The notes below the pieces were generated by a model that had not been told where the DNA came from, did no database searches, and worked only from the letters and a program-made list of their open reading frames with translations. This document shows, piece by piece, positions 5,711 to 6,136 of a stretch of 6,136 nt of DNA (position 1 is the stretch's first letter; the number at the start of each line of letters is the position of its first letter). A program made the position numbers and the translations under genes. The DNA is from CAZWRF01 sp964636095 (GTDB lineage Bacteria; Patescibacteriota; Minisyncoccia; JAHISW01; Tagabacteraceae), in the NCBI GenBank assembly GCA_964636095.1, contig CAZWRF010000033.1, positions 1 through 6,136 on the forward strand, in the 5' to 3' direction.

Positions 5711-5738
5711 TTGACTTCATCGGTCCTTAATGTAAAAT
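5711..5738 (+). promoter_or_regulatory. Promoter for the right-hand envelope gene
   Basis: TTGACT (5711-5716), a 16-base spacer and TAAAAT (5733-5738) make the best two-box promoter in the window. Transcription would begin near 5745, leaving a leader of roughly 14 bases to the TTG at 5759 or 29 bases to the GTG at 5774. Unlike the other promoters here it does not abut the start codon. GGTCCT occurs at 5722-5727 and 5744-5749, one copy on each side of the -10. Confidence 0.55.
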
Positions 5739-5773
5739 AAAGGGGTCCTGAAAAACGGTTGTATTCGGGAAAA

Positions 5774-6136
5774 GTGGCTTTAAATAAGGACTTTTGGCTT
5801 ATTTTAGAAAACTTACAAGCCCCACTTAGGAAATATGGCAGGGGCAAAAAGCTTGTTATATCGGGCCTAACGCTTTTAGGTCTTTTCTGCTTTGTTTATA
5901 TTTCGGTCGCTCAAGCCGGATTTTTTGACTTTGTAGGTAAAATTTTTGCCGGCAGTCTTGAGGAAGTAGTCAGCCCTCCGGTTGTTTTGGATTTAAATTC
6001 TCAAAACGCCCCTCTTCTTAGCGCCGTTTTGAATCCTAATCCGGTGGGCGGGTCCGGTGGCGGGGGGATAAGCATAGTCAACCAGAGCGCTCTTTTGGCT
6101 GATGCGGGTCCTTTGGGCAGTATTGCTGATATTGAC
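5774..6136 (+). CDS. N-terminus of membrane-anchored envelope protein, possibly LysM/M23 peptidase type (partial)
   Basis: An open frame runs from GTG 5774 for 121 codons to the right edge. The peptide has an N-terminal MALNKDFWLILENLQ, a basic RKYGRGKK (19-26), one hydrophobic segment (about 27-48, ending VAQA) and then an outward-facing polar part. That part contains NSQNAPLLSAVLNP (76-89), a glycine run (GGSGGGG, 92-98) and SALLADAGPLGSIADID (105-121). The SQNAPLL...SALL...GP.GS.AD pattern resembles, from memory, the linker before LysM and M23 peptidase domains in Parcubacteria proteins. The catalytic domain would lie beyond the window, so this is only a suggestion. The start is uncertain: GTG 5774 has GGGA only three bases before it, and in-frame TTG 5759 would add five residues. 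It is divergent from the helicase gene and has its own promoter. Confidence 0.75.
   Translation, partial: MALNKDFWLILENLQAPLRKYGRGKKLVISGLTLLGLFCFVYISVAQAGFFDFVGKIFAGSLEEVVSPPVVLDLNSQNAPLLSAVLNPNPVGGSGGGGISIVNQSALLADAGPLGSIADID

Overview
The window looks like an AT-rich bacterial chromosome segment, most plausibly from a Parcubacteria-type member of the Candidate Phyla Radiation. That placement is inference. It rests on compact gene packing with overlapping ends, scarce Shine-Dalgarno sequences, short degenerate repeats inserted in frame inside housekeeping genes, and N-terminal protein texture familiar from that group. No rRNA, tRNA, CRISPR array or insertion sequence was seen.

Layout, left to right. 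(1) Positions 1-172, minus strand: the N-terminus of an unrecognised single-pass membrane protein that runs off the left edge. (2) Positions 173-251: a 79-base divergent promoter region. (3) Positions 252-1805, plus strand: apolipoprotein N-acyltransferase (lnt) with all three catalytic residues. (4) Positions 1789-2877, plus strand: overlapping lnt by 17 bases, an unrecognised membrane-anchored protein whose last 98 residues hold all 13 of its cysteines, including a run of five. (5) Positions 2874-3641, minus strand: rsmA (ksgA), meeting the previous gene tail to tail with a 4-base stop overlap. A strong intrinsic terminator for the rightward transcript lies inside the rsmA coding region. (6) Positions 3690-5597, minus strand: a UvrD/PcrA-family helicase, 48 bases upstream of rsmA and probably cotranscribed with it. 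(7) Positions 5598-5773: a second divergent region, with an AT-rich repeat cluster and a promoter on each side. (8) Positions 5774-6136, plus strand: the N-terminus of a membrane-anchored envelope protein, possibly of the LysM/M23 peptidase type, cut by the right edge.

How the parts fit. The lnt pair and the two flanking partial genes all look envelope-related, while the central leftward pair serves DNA maintenance and ribosome maturation. At four of the six gene starts a recognisable -10 hexamer ends only 5-7 bases before the start codon, so those transcripts would begin at or next to the start codon (leaderless). The most unusual observations are these leaderless-type starts, the two in-frame repeat insertions in rsmA and the helicase gene, the terminator embedded in the opposing gene, and the cysteine-rich protein preceded by an internal signal-peptidase-like Ala-Tyr-Ala site.
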